A stretch of 64,000 nt of DNA from Psychrobacillus sp. FSL K6-2836 (GCF_038003085.1 NZ_JBBOOM010000001.1:4154001-4218000), one strand, 5' to 3'; numbered from the stretch's first letter, positions 19,287-26,688 are shown. Notes: a model not told the origin generated them from the sequence alone. Made by a program: numbers and translations.

Positions 19287-19880
19287 ATGAATACAAAACG
19301 TAAAAGGAAGGTCTGGGGGATAGGTTCAGGAGTATTTATTGTACTTGTTATAGCTTTCATATCTTGGTATTATCCTTTATCGCCTTTTAGCATCCATCAA
19401 AGCTTTACATATCATCCTGGTTCGGAAACCCATAATGGCAAAACCTACGAAGAAGAGATTGGCGAGTTTAAAGCTGCTTATGAGAAGGATCTAAAAAAGT
19501 ATTTAGAAAGTGATAATTACAATCCTACGGTAAATCGAACTCAATTTATTCTTCCGATTTTTGAACAAGAATGGCTGATCGGCACGGACTCCAAAACAAT
19601 TGATAAAGATAAACTGGATAGAATGCTTTTCGATGTACAACAGGCAAGAAATACCCTGTTAGACCTTGTTTCTGAAGGAGATTATTCCCGAGAAGAAAGA
19701 GTATACCTGGTTGACAGCATAAATAATTTCCTTAACTTAGAAGAAAGTATTAGATTTATAAGAAACGGAAAATATTTTTCGAGAAGTGATTTGCAAAGGA
19801 TGTTAGGTAATTTACAAGGAGATTTCTGGGCAGGTTTTAATTACTATACCACCGTTTTTTATGATGTATCTCATATATAA
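19287..19880 (+). CDS. Membrane-anchored hypothetical protein (cassette)
   Basis: A 197-residue protein with a basic N-terminus (NTKRKRK), one transmembrane helix (residues 10-28) and a mainly helical extracellular domain rich in charged residues. ATG follows AAAGGGGA. Not recognised. It lies between array sites 2 and 3. Confidence 0.6.
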   Translation: MNTKRKRKVWGIGSGVFIVLVIAFISWYYPLSPFSIHQSFTYHPGSETHNGKTYEEEIGEFKAAYEKDLKKYLESDNYNPTVNRTQFILPIFEQEWLIGTDSKTIDKDKLDRMLFDVQQARNTLLDLVSEGDYSREERVYLVDSINNFLNLEESIRFIRNGKYFSRSDLQRMLGNLQGDFWAGFNYYTTVFYDVSHI

Positions 19881-19890
19881 AAGTTTGAAG

Positions 19891-19910
19891 CAATCGAGCG
19901 AGATTGTTTA
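19891..19910. repeat. CAATCG palindrome 2
   Basis: CAATCGAGCGAGATTGTTTA, 20 bases before array site 3. Same family as the copies at 19210, 20623 and 43728. Confidence 0.5.
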
Positions 19911-19929
19911 ATAAGCTTCGCTGTTCTAA

Positions 19930-20010
19930 TTCAACTAACGGGTGCTGCTTTACTTCAAAAAGGGGTAAACCCTTTTTTTCTTATTGAACTAAAACAGCAG
20001 GTTAGTTTAA
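19930..20010 (+). repeat. Array site 3 (complete)
   Basis: Left simple site TTCAACTAACGGGTGCTGC, hairpin GGTTTACC-like terminator (TTTACTTCAAAAAGGGGTAA then ACCCTTTTTTTC), right simple site TTGAACTAAAACAGCAGG then TTAGTTTAA. Confidence 0.85.
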
Positions 20011-20090
20011 TAAAAAGAACGATGTATCCGAATATATAAAATGTTACAATTAATGAAAAATAATACAGTTATTTGAGAGGGAATTAATCA

Positions 20091-20213
20091 ATGGGATGGT
20101 TAATCATTATCGTTATTGCATATCTGCCAATTGTATATAGAATCCATAAACGTCTAGATTATTTAGAGAAAGAGGTCAAAAGATTAAATGGAGAGAATGA
20201 TTTTTTAAGCTAA
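20091..20213 (+). CDS. 40-residue membrane peptide (cassette)
   Basis: A short ORF, MGWLIIIVIAYLPIVYRIHK followed by an acidic/basic helical tail ending DFLS. One transmembrane helix, then a possible coiled segment (LDYLEKEVKRLN). It has a GAGAGGG ribosome site. Its TAA stop is the TAA of the left simple site of array site 4. It fills the interval between sites 3 and 4 exactly, which supports its being a real cassette gene. Confidence 0.6.
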   Translation: MGWLIIIVIAYLPIVYRIHKRLDYLEKEVKRLNGENDFLS

Positions 20214-20280
20214 CGGGTGCTTTAGTCAACCACAATCCGGCGCTTTCCCGGAAAACTAGGAAAGTGTCTTTGTCTTTATA
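20207..20280 (+). repeat. Array site 4 (left simple site plus terminator)
   Basis: GCTAACGGGTGCTTTAGTCAA is a left simple site. It is followed by a GC-rich hairpin (GGCGCTTTCC / GGAAAGTGTC) and TTTGTCTTT. No right simple site before the next gene. Confidence 0.65.
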
Positions 20281-20327
20281 GGACATGGTGTTATGGAAAG
20301 CTACATTCTTCAGGAGGAGGCATTGTT

Positions 20328-20615
20328 ATGGAAATATACTGGGTTAACGGACAATATCAAGAAGATGAACGGATTTTTGATTCTCAGTTTGAAGTTTATG
20401 AATGGACGGACTCATTATATCAAGATTTCTCAAATGGCTTTTTGAGAAAAGAAAATATCGGTTATGCAACTCCTGATGTAAAGGTAATTGATTGTTTAAC
20501 GGAACTAATACCACAATGGGCGGGATACACGAATGTAAATGTTACAATGCATAGAGATAAGATTGAGGTAGAAGGTAAAGATATAAATAGAATTTGGATA
20601 TTGTATAGTAGATAA
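20328..20615 (+). CDS. Hypothetical cytosolic protein (cassette)
   Basis: A 95-residue acidic soluble protein (MEIYWVNGQYQEDERIF...). ATG follows AGGAGGAGG. No recognised domain. It is bounded by array sites 4 and 5. Confidence 0.55.
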   Translation: MEIYWVNGQYQEDERIFDSQFEVYEWTDSLYQDFSNGFLRKENIGYATPDVKVIDCLTELIPQWAGYTNVNVTMHRDKIEVEGKDINRIWILYSR

Positions 20616-20622
20616 AGTTATT

Positions 20623-20647
20623 GCACAATCGGCCGCGATTGTGGAAG
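20623..20647. repeat. CAATCG palindrome 3
   Basis: GCACAATCGGCCGCGATTGT then GGAAG, directly after a cassette gene and 21 bases before array site 5. Confidence 0.5.
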
Positions 20648-20667
20648 ATTACTTTTCTGTTTCTTCT

Positions 20668-20755
20668 TCAACTAACTGTGTGCTTTAGTAAATATTCTAT
20701 GATTGCTTAAGTAACTCTTTTCTCTTATTAGCTCACGGGGTAGTTTAGTTAAATA
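20668..20755 (+). repeat. Array site 5 (complete, decayed right arm)
   Basis: TTCAACTAACTGTGTGC, then TTTAGTAAA; central terminator GATTGCTTAAGTAACTCTTT; right part TTATTAGCTCACGGGG then TAGTTTAGTTAAA, degenerate. Confidence 0.65.
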
Positions 20756-20795
20756 AGCTTTTATATAAATATGTTTGTTCGGTAAAGGAGAAAAA

Positions 20796-20855
20796 ATGGA
20801 ATATAAAGACTTAGCTGCATTAACAAACTGCTTCATTGGATTTATGCTTTATTAA
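20796..20855 (+). CDS. 19-residue ORF (cassette remnant?)
   Basis: MEYKDLAALTNCFIGFMLY, preceded by AAAGGAG at good spacing. It may be a decayed cassette gene or a leader. The surrounding 20756-21004 interval between sites 5 and 6 has no longer gene. Confidence 0.25.
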   Translation: MEYKDLAALTNCFIGFMLY

Positions 20856-20946
20856 ATAGCAAAGAAACTTTCCAAGATATAGTGTAATTACTGTTACAAG
20901 TGATTAAGTAAAAACCTTCCAAAAGGTTTTTGGAGGGGTATTTGTC

Positions 20947-21000
20947 ATGGATAAAATAGTATTACATAAGATTAATAGTAATTTTAAAGAAAAATATTGA
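20947..21000 (+). CDS. 17-residue ORF (cassette remnant?)
   Basis: MDKIVLHKINSNFKEKY with a good GGAGGGG ribosome site, ending at the start of array site 6. Upstream lies a small hairpin AAAACCTTCC / GGTTTTTGGA. It may be a truncated cassette gene. Confidence 0.25.
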   Translation: MDKIVLHKINSNFKEKY

Positions 21001-21004
21001 CATC

Positions 21005-21078
21005 CTATTAGCTGGTTTACTTCAAGAAGAGGTAAACCCTTTTTTCTTATTGAACTAACGAAGCAGTTTAGTTGAAGA
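21005..21078 (+). repeat. Array site 6
   Basis: Decayed left arm (TATTAGCTGG), terminator GGTTTACTTCAAGAAGAGG then TAAACCCTTTTTTC, right simple site TTGAACTAACGAAGCAG then TTTAGTTGAA. Confidence 0.75.
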
Positions 21079-21102
21079 AGGAAAAGTTTCTTAAATTGTC
21101 GA

Positions 21103-21137
21103 AATTAAAAATTGTAGGTATAATATTCTATTCTACA
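21103..21137 (+). promoter_or_regulatory. Cassette promoter for racemase gene
   Basis: TTGTCG and TATAAT separated by 17 bases, shortly before the racemase ribosome site. It shows that this cassette carries its own promoter. Confidence 0.5.
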
Positions 21138-21167
21138 AATAACAATTTATTAGGAGGAATTAGTACA

Positions 21168-21857
21168 TTGAAAACAATAGGTTTAATCGGTGGGATGAGT
21201 TGGGAATCATCAAGTGAATATTACCGTTTAATAAATGAAGAAATAAAGAACAAATTAGGTGGATTACATTCAGCCAAATGCATTTTATATAGCGTTGACT
21301 TTGACGAAATTGAACGTTATCAAGCAAAAGGTGATTGGGAAAGTGCTGGACACACTTTGGGGGATGTGGCAATCTCTTTAGAAAAAGCAGGAGCAGATTT
21401 TATTGTTATTTGTACAAACACAATGCACAAGGTAATAAATTATATTGAAGAAAAAATAAATATTCCAATTCTACATATTGCTGATGCAACAGCAAATGAA
21501 ATAAAGAAGACTAATGTAAATTCAGTTGGGTTACTTGGAACTAAATATACGATGGTACAAGACTTTTACAAATCAAGAATTGAAGCTAATGATATAAAGG
21601 TATTAATTCCAGATAATGAGGATATAGAACTTATAAATGAAGTGATTTATGAAGAATTATGTTTAGGTAAAATCAATCAAACATCGAAAGAATATTTTAA
21701 AAAAGCTATAAAGAATTTAGTTGATAAGGGTGCCGAAGGGATTATATTAGGATGTACAGAGATTGGATTATTAATAAAACAAGAAGATTCTAAAGTTCCA
21801 ATATTTGATACTACAGTAATTCACGCTATTGAATCAGTTAATAAGGCAATTGAATAA
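21168..21857 (+). CDS. Aspartate/glutamate racemase family protein (cassette)
   Basis: A 229-residue cofactor-independent racemase. It has the N-terminal TIGLIGGMSWESS, the first catalytic cysteine in ICTNTMH and the second in LGCTEIGLL, the two-cysteine pattern of aspartate racemases that interconvert L- and D-amino acids. The TTG start at 21168, 10 bases after AGGAGG, matches where homologues begin; an upstream ORF extension starts in the array site and is unlikely. Complete and probably functional cassette cargo. Confidence 0.85.
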   Translation: MKTIGLIGGMSWESSSEYYRLINEEIKNKLGGLHSAKCILYSVDFDEIERYQAKGDWESAGHTLGDVAISLEKAGADFIVICTNTMHKVINYIEEKINIPILHIADATANEIKKTNVNSVGLLGTKYTMVQDFYKSRIEANDIKVLIPDNEDIELINEVIYEELCLGKINQTSKEYFKKAIKNLVDKGAEGIILGCTEIGLLIKQEDSKVPIFDTTVIHAIESVNKAIE

Positions 21858-21870
21858 TAAGGATATCTTA

Positions 21871-21948
21871 TTCAACTAACGAGGTGCTTTACTTCAATAA
21901 GGAGTAAAGCCTTTTTTCTTATTGAACTAACGCAGCAGTTTAGTTGAA
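21871..21948 (+). repeat. Array site 7 (type example)
   Basis: Best complete copy, 78 bases: left simple site TTCAACTAACGAGGTGC, terminator GCTTTACTTCAATAAGGAGT then AAAGCCTTTTTTC, right simple site TTGAACTAACGCAGCAG then TTTAGTTGAA. The right site is nearly the reverse complement of the left site, with unpaired bases in the middle, as in attC. Confidence 0.9.
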
Positions 21949-22011
21949 GAATAATTTAAAGATTTCAGGAGAAAATACTCATTAATTAAATCTATATTAA
22001 AGGAGCATTCG

Positions 22012-22848
22012 ATGAAGAAAATCCTGGTAATATTATCTTTTGTTCTTCTTAGTATCCATGTTAATAACCATCAAGTGGTTGCGGAAAAAAACCCGAATGT
22101 GGACTTATACAAAGATGCTTTGTTAACATTAATTTCAGGAAATCTTGATGCCCAAAGTGAACAGCCTGATTATAAGCTTATTTATGATACTTTGATTACA
22201 ACACTATTCCCCTCCGTATATAAAGAAATTATTAATTATTATGGCTATCGCAAACAATTTGAGGATGCTAAAATTCTGAGTATTAAAAGAGAGCATGAGG
22301 GCAGTTTTGATTTTAATGTAGAAGTCCAAGTCACAACATTTGAACATGCGCATAACCCTCCTAATGGTAAGGAAACAGTGACTTTTAATATAAGTCCATT
22401 TGGGGTTAAAACCATTAGCTTTAAACATGAGGGCGATAAATTAGAAAAGGATATAAATGAATTTTATAAAGCAACACTTTCAGATATAAAACAGTCTTTT
22501 AATTTGAATTTAGGGTCTTACTCTTCCTATACATACAATCAATTGCAATACCAAGCAGAAATAAATAACGAATTTAAATCTCTTTTTAATATTGCAGAAG
22601 AAATAGTAACCAACATATTGTTTCCTGAGAGAAAGATACCCAACAAAAATGTTATTGACCCTGTAACATCTATAAAAGACAACACGGGTTATATACTCTT
22701 TAAAAAGTCTGATGGGACAAATGTAAATTATAAAGTACAAAAGAAAGATGGTAATTGGATAGTAACAGACAAAAATAGTACACAAGGTAAGAAAATGGAT
22801 TATAAAATACCATGGTATGTTTGGGAAAAAATTAAGCCTACTGATTAA
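22012..22848 (+). CDS. DUF3888-domain secreted protein (cassette)
   Basis: A 278-residue protein with a signal peptide (MKKILVILSFVLLSIHV, cleavage probably after VVA). A DUF3888 domain follows: DALLTLISG..., YYGYRKQFEDAKI, and the highly characteristic VQVTTFEHAHNPPNGKETVTF. The C-terminal part looks like a small beta-rich domain. Function unknown; the family is common in Bacillus. ATG follows AAAGGAG. Confidence 0.75.
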   Translation: MKKILVILSFVLLSIHVNNHQVVAEKNPNVDLYKDALLTLISGNLDAQSEQPDYKLIYDTLITTLFPSVYKEIINYYGYRKQFEDAKILSIKREHEGSFDFNVEVQVTTFEHAHNPPNGKETVTFNISPFGVKTISFKHEGDKLEKDINEFYKATLSDIKQSFNLNLGSYSSYTYNQLQYQAEINNEFKSLFNIAEEIVTNILFPERKIPNKNVIDPVTSIKDNTGYILFKKSDGTNVNYKVQKKDGNWIVTDKNSTQGKKMDYKIPWYVWEKIKPTD

Positions 22849-22969
22849 TTCAGTTAGGCTATTTTAATAATATAAAATGTTTGTGTATGGTTTCAGTGTG
22901 TAGTATTTGAAGCGGGCTTTCAAACTTTTTAGCGGAATTGAAAGATTTCGTGTCCTAATCCTTATTCAA

Positions 22970-23161
22970 CTCCCATGAAAATTAGTTCTATGAAAAATGC
23001 TAATACTTAAGAAGACCCTTACTTAATCGTTAAAAAAAGAGGAGAGCGTAAATAAGTCTATGAATTACTGTTGACGGGGTTAAGGTCAGTAACAGTATTG
23101 ATACTTCCTAACCATTTTCATTCTCTGTGGTGCAGCATTTTTTTGTGCCGCATGGATGGCT
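22970..23161. mobile_element. Short IS110-derived element (copy a, 190 bp, core lost)
   Basis: Both tips match the IS110 elements in this window: CTCCCATGAAAATTA on the left and CATTTTCATTCTCTGTGGTG... to CATGGATGGCT on the right, flanked by CT on both sides. The inside is unrelated to the other copies and lacks the 146-nt RNA segment. Left flank TTATTCAA and right flank AACGGGTGC reconstitute an array site. Confidence 0.7.
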
Positions 23162-23185
23162 AACGGGTGCTTTACTTCAAGAAGG
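23162..23185 (+). repeat. Array site 8 (left simple site, split by copy a)
   Basis: AACGGGTGCTTTACTTCAAG then AAGG; its first bases TTATTCAACT lie at 22962-22971 on the other side of the insertion. No terminator or right simple site precedes the next gene. Confidence 0.65.
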
Positions 23186-23210
23186 TTTACATTAGGAGAG
23201 ACAATTGAGT

Positions 23211-23486
23211 ATGAATATATATATTTTGTTATTAATTTCATTAATTTTATTATTTGTTTCTGGATATGCTTTTTATGTCACTTTTAAGAAATATGAAGAA
23301 GATGACGATTTTACTGGAGGAATAAATACATTTACTTTTATTGAATTCTTATTTGGTATTCTAATATTAATTTCCGAAAAATTCTTTCAGGAAAAATACC
23401 ATATTGTTATCTTTAAAATTCTCTCCTTTTTGTTTGGAATATTTATATTAGGATTAACAGTTTTATTATTGATACTTTTCAACTAA
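23211..23486 (+). CDS. Small membrane protein ending in array site (cassette)
   Basis: A 91-residue protein with three hydrophobic stretches (residues 3-22, 42-60, 70-90). ATG at 23211 is 10 bases after AGGAGAG. The last residues FN and the stop are encoded by TTCAACTAA of array site 9. Not recognised. Confidence 0.55.
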   Translation: MNIYILLLISLILLFVSGYAFYVTFKKYEEDDDFTGGINTFTFIEFLFGILILISEKFFQEKYHIVIFKILSFLFGIFILGLTVLLLILFN

Positions 23487-23554
23487 CGTGGTGCTTTACT
23501 TCAAGAAGGAGTAAAGCCTTTTTCTTATTGAACTAAAGAAGCAGTTTAGTTTAA
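23478..23554 (+). repeat. Array site 9 (complete)
   Basis: TTCAACTAACGTGGTGC, terminator GCTTTACTTCAAGAAGGAGT then AAAGCCTTTTTC, right site TTGAACTAAAGAAGCAG then TTTAGTTTAA. Confidence 0.88.
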
Positions 23555-23638
23555 GAAGAAAACATTTACTAGAAGGATTTACATACCAATAAATGAAATA
23601 TTACTATTATAGTTTTTATGAGAAAGGAAGAATACGAT

Positions 23639-23977
23639 ATGTATATTTCAGTTACTAGGTTGCATTTAAAAGGTAAGCGAAAGTTACTTAGCTTTTCTTT
23701 TCATACAATTAAATCGATTATTCAGTCAAAAAAAGCAAAAGGATTAAAATTTTCTTCTGTTAACAAAGAAGGATGGGAAACATACTGGACTCTGACAGTA
23801 TGGGAAAGCAAGGAACATATGAAGGTCTATCGAAATAATGGTAATCATTTAAAAGCAATGAAAATATCACGAAATATTGCAGATAAATTAGAATTAATTA
23901 ATTGGGAAGCAGAAGCTATTCCTACTTGGAATGAATGTAAAGACAGATTAAATAAGAAGTTTGGCAGAATTGAGTGA
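23639..23977 (+). CDS. DUF3291/ABM-like protein (cassette)
   Basis: A 112-residue alpha+beta-barrel-like protein. It starts MYISVTRLHLKGKRKL, and TYWTLTVWESKEHMKVYRN resembles spheroidene-monooxygenase/DUF3291-like and ABM folds. ATG at 23639 follows AAAGGAAG. Function unknown. Confidence 0.6.
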   Translation: MYISVTRLHLKGKRKLLSFSFHTIKSIIQSKKAKGLKFSSVNKEGWETYWTLTVWESKEHMKVYRNNGNHLKAMKISRNIADKLELINWEAEAIPTWNECKDRLNKKFGRIE

Positions 23978-24074
23978 GATTTAATTTTCTCAAACGAATA
24001 GGTGCCATACTTTAATATACTATCACCTGGTCCAATTCGACTAACGAAGCACATTGTGAAATATTTTACTTAAA

Positions 24075-24455
24075 CTCCCATGAAAATTAAAAAATGCTCA
24101 AAATCTATAAAATTGCATAACAAAAGAGACTCAGAATAAGTTTTTTTTAAAAAAAGGCTGAGCCTTCAGAACGTTTATATGGAGTTAAATAGTAAATCAG
24201 ATACCAACTCCATTCATCTTAGAATAAAGGCAGGCTGGTGCAATAACCAGAGTAGGATTAATCTCCCATGAGTGCTACTCGTATAGAGTGCGACAGTCTG
24301 TGATGCACCGTGGTCGTTGGAGTCAGACTAACGGAAGGGCTCTAAGGCACCATAGTTCATCGACCTTCTTCGCCAGCCATACTGAACTATACCCGTTCTG
24401 TAACAATTTTCATCCTCTGTGGTGCAGCGTTTTTTTTTTTGCTGCATGGGTGGCT
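24075..24455. mobile_element. IS110-derived transposase-free element (copy b, 381 bp)
   Basis: The left end starts CTCCCATGAAAATTAAA, the right end finishes GCATGGGTGGCT, and a CT dinucleotide is at each junction. It keeps the RNA-like segment (24233-24378) but has no transposase gene. It appears essentially identical to the copies at 37813 and 38734. It could be mobilised in trans by the full IS110 transposase. Confidence 0.85.
24233..24378 (-). ncRNA. Bridge RNA-like segment in derivative b
   Basis: 146 bases bounded by GGCTGG/CCAGCC, as in the full elements (see 34601-34746). It retains the donor-guide CTCCCATG and the target-guide GACTAACGG (top strand). The inner stem differs but still pairs. 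Confidence 0.55.
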
Positions 24456-24600
24456 AACGGATGCGTTAGTTTAAGATCAATGGGTATCTCCAAGTATTTA
24501 TATAACAATACTTGGAGGTACATATATAATTGAAGACCGTGAGCACGACATTATCGGTACTGCAAAAAATAAAATCGATTCAATCGTTGTTTTGTTTTTA
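24456..24600. other. Short unassigned cassette remnant
   Basis: After the right part of site 10 there is a hairpin (ATCTCCAAGTATT / AATACTTGGAGGT, 24486-24518). Then comes an open frame reading IEDREHDIIGTAKNKIDS that runs into the 3' end of pyrF on the other strand. It looks like the tail of a lost gene; no start codon or ribosome site is visible. Confidence 0.3.
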
Positions 24601-25548
24601 TTACCAATTCAATTTGTTTACATGCTTTAAAGCTGTATTGATATCCTCATTCATTTCTTGTAAAGCAGCCAATACTGCTTGTTGAATAGTTTCTTTCGAC
24701 TGTGCATTTGCTTTTTCATAAGCAAAAACAATACTTCTTGAGGCACTTATTAAAGCACCAAATCCATCCGTATTAAAAGCATTGGTGATATCTTTTCCCT
24801 TGCCACCTTGTGTACCATAGCCTGGTACTAAAAATAGTGACTGAGGCATTTTCTCTCGATATATGGCTTGTGATTCAGGATAAGTCGCACCAACAACGGC
24901 ACCAATCGATGAATAACCGTATTTACCAATATCTCTTTGGGCATATGTATGTACTAATGTAGCTACATTTTCAGAAATGCTTCCATTTTCTGTGACTAAC
25001 TCTTGTAACTCGCCTGAAGAGGGGTTACTTGTTTTTACTAAAATAAACAAGCCTGTATTTTTATCAAGTGCTCGTTGGACAAAAGGCTCTAAACTATCAC
25101 TTCCTAAATACGGATTAATTGTTAAAGAATCTACAATTTTTGGTGTTTGCCACTCATTTTCGGTATCTCCAAAAAATGATGTAGCATAAGCAGTAGCTGT
25201 TGAATCGATATCGCCTCTCTTAGCATCAGCAATCAAAATAAGACCTTTATTTTGTGAGTATTCAACGGTTTTCCAAAAAGCTTCAATTCCTGGTGCCCCA
25301 TAAACTTCATAATAAGCAAGTTGAGGTTTTACAATTGCTACGTCCTCGGAAATTGCATCAATAATTAATTTGTTAAATTCTAAAAAGGCGTATGCTGCAC
25401 CTACATCATTTTTACCATATTTTTTTGAAGCATCTTCTAGGATAAAAGCTGGGATACGTGTAATGACTGGATCAAGCCCAACTACTGCGTGAGATTTTTT
25501 TTGTTGTATAGCAGAGCAAATACGGTCTGCAAAATGGATGTTTGTCAT
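24601..25548 (-). CDS. pyrF: Orotidine 5'-phosphate decarboxylase, type 2
   Basis: A 315-residue OMP decarboxylase of the longer subfamily 2. It converts OMP to UMP, the last step of de novo pyrimidine synthesis. The catalytic D-K-D stretch is LIADAKRGDIDST (about residues 105-115), and VPGYGTQGGKG is the phosphate site. ATG at 25548 is chosen; TTG four codons upstream is possible. Bacillales normally carry a shorter pyrF in the pyr operon, so this orphan gene inside the array, opposite in strand to most cassettes and next to the recombinase, may be an extra copy. Confidence 0.88.
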   Translation of the reverse strand: MTNIHFADRICSAIQQKKSHAVVGLDPVITRIPAFILEDASKKYGKNDVGAAYAFLEFNKLIIDAISEDVAIVKPQLAYYEVYGAPGIEAFWKTVEYSQNKGLILIADAKRGDIDSTATAYATSFFGDTENEWQTPKIVDSLTINPYLGSDSLEPFVQRALDKNTGLFILVKTSNPSSGELQELVTENGSISENVATLVHTYAQRDIGKYGYSSIGAVVGATYPESQAIYREKMPQSLFLVPGYGTQGGKGKDITNAFNTDGFGALISASRSIVFAYEKANAQSKETIQQAVLAALQEMNEDINTALKHVNKLNW

Positions 25549-25665
25549 GAGTGCCCCCAAAATAATTAAATTTACTTTTCTATTATAACGAACAATTCAG
25601 TTAATATATATAACTCTAGATAATTGCTTTTTGTAATAACTTAACTTATTTTTTCTAGACAAAAA

Positions 25666-25723
25666 GTTTAACAAACGTGGTGCTTTGGTCAAATAGAGCT
25701 ACGTCTAAGACGAGCTCCTTTTA
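25666..25723 (+). repeat. Array site 11, left part
   Basis: GTTTAACAAACGTGGTGC then TTTGGTCAAA is a left simple site. The terminator hairpin GAGCTACGTCT / AGACGAGCTC is followed by CTTTTA. The right simple site is found only at 26639, on the far side of the recombinase gene. Confidence 0.75.
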
Positions 25724-25726
25724 TAT

Positions 25727-26572
25727 TTAAAAGTACTTCTGATAATACTCTTTTCTTAACCTTCCGCTTAGCTGAGCATAGATCTTGGTGGTTTCACTCT
25801 TCTCATGTCCCATAAGACTTTGTAAGACTTCAATAGGAGCTCCATTATTCATCAAGTGAGTTGCGTAGCTGTGTCTAAGTTGGTGTGGGTGAATCTCTTT
25901 ATTAATTTCCGCACGATTGGAGATCCGCTTAATGATGTATCTCATTTGGGCAACACTCATTTTATGTGGCTGTCTTGCAGTTACAAAGATTGCTGGATTA
26001 TGGTCATTACGGCTTTCCATATAGCGTTTAAGCCAAATATCACAACGTGTATTAAAATAAACTTCCCTTTCCTTATCGCCCTTTCCTCTCACAATCGCGG
26101 ATTGATTGGACCAATTAATATGGTTCTTTTCTATGGAAACTATTTCGGCAATTCGACAACCAGTAGAAAACATGAATTCAAAAATTGCTTTTTCTATTGG
26201 GGAATGACAGGATTCACGAAGGTGTTCTATCTCCCTTTCGGTTAAATACTTAGGTATGCGCTTACCTACTTTGGGTTCTTTAATTTTGGAAGTTGGATTC
26301 TTACTCAAATATCCTTCTTCATGAGACGAACGAAAAAATGATTTCATAAAGCGGATACGATGTGCAAGACTGGCTGGCTTTAAATGTTTACAGGATATAG
26401 CAAGATATTCCTTTAGTTGATTTGTATCCAGCAATGCCATCTCTACATCTTTAAAATAATCAATTAGTAGTGAAGACTGTAACTGGTAGGCTTTCAACGT
26501 TTGTGGTGAAAAGCCCTCTATTCGCTTATCCGCTTCATACGAAGCCCATGCTTTTGACAGTAACAATTCCAT
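25727..26572 (-). CDS. Tyrosine recombinase (array integrase candidate)
   Basis: A 281-residue tyrosine recombinase. An N-terminal SAM-like core-binding domain (about 1-85) is followed by a catalytic domain with a full active site: R140 (TGCRIAEI), K164 (VRGKGDKE), H230-xx-R233 (HPHQLRHSYATHL), H256 (LMGHEKSETT) and Y265 (KIYAQLS). It is XerC/D-like in length and lacks the extra helix (about 20-40 residues between K and HxxR) of integron IntI. ATG at 26572 abuts GGGGG; TTG two codons later has better spacing. It lies between the left and right halves of an array site and is transcribed away from the + strand cassettes, as intI is in integrons. Confidence 0.92.
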   Translation of the reverse strand: MELLLSKAWASYEADKRIEGFSPQTLKAYQLQSSLLIDYFKDVEMALLDTNQLKEYLAISCKHLKPASLAHRIRFMKSFFRSSHEEGYLSKNPTSKIKEPKVGKRIPKYLTEREIEHLRESCHSPIEKAIFEFMFSTGCRIAEIVSIEKNHINWSNQSAIVRGKGDKEREVYFNTRCDIWLKRYMESRNDHNPAIFVTARQPHKMSVAQMRYIIKRISNRAEINKEIHPHQLRHSYATHLMNNGAPIEVLQSLMGHEKSETTKIYAQLSGRLRKEYYQKYF

Positions 26573-26618
26573 TCCCCCTAAAAAGTACTATTAAAAGGAT
26601 TATTGCCAACTTAATAGA

Positions 26619-26647
26619 ATTATAGACATAGGGTATATTTTTACTAA
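26619..26647 (-). promoter_or_regulatory. Recombinase promoter candidate
   Basis: On the minus strand TTAGTA, 17 bases, TATAAT, about 45 bases before the recombinase start. The -35 element falls inside the right simple site, so recombinase binding could repress its own promoter. Confidence 0.45.
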
Positions 26648-26665
26648 CGCAGCAGGTTAGTTGAA
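26639..26665 (+). repeat. Array site 11, right simple site
   Basis: TTTTACTAACGCAGCAGG then TTAGTTGAAG. It sits directly upstream of the divergent recombinase and amidase genes, the position of attI in an integron. Confidence 0.8.
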
Positions 26666-26688
26666 GAAAGTAATTCCGATTTTATACA
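26661..26688 (+). promoter_or_regulatory. Promoter starting in array site
   Basis: TTGAAG (last bases of the right simple site), 16 bases, TATACA, reading into the amidase cassette. It is a candidate cassette promoter (Pc-like) with its -35 in the recombination site. Confidence 0.4.

Larger units (their letters stand above)
24034..24475 (+). repeat. Array site 10 (C-type, split by IS110 derivative b)
   Basis: Left part ATTCGACTAACGAAGCACA then TTGTGAAATATTTTACTTAAACT; after the insertion AACGGATGCGTTAGTTTAAG. The insertion is in the right simple site, unlike most others. Confidence 0.65.

Noticed and set aside
24288-24533. Open frame beginning MRQSVMHRGRWSQTNG repeated at 24.3, 38.0 and 38.9 kb as a protein family
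   Set aside because: It lies inside the non-coding IS110 RNA region, lacks a ribosome site and is explained by near-identical mobile copies.
25727-26572. Recombinase as a phage integrase marking a prophage
   Set aside because: No phage structural, lysis or replication genes lie in the 27 kb around it; neighbours are metabolic and membrane-protein cassettes.
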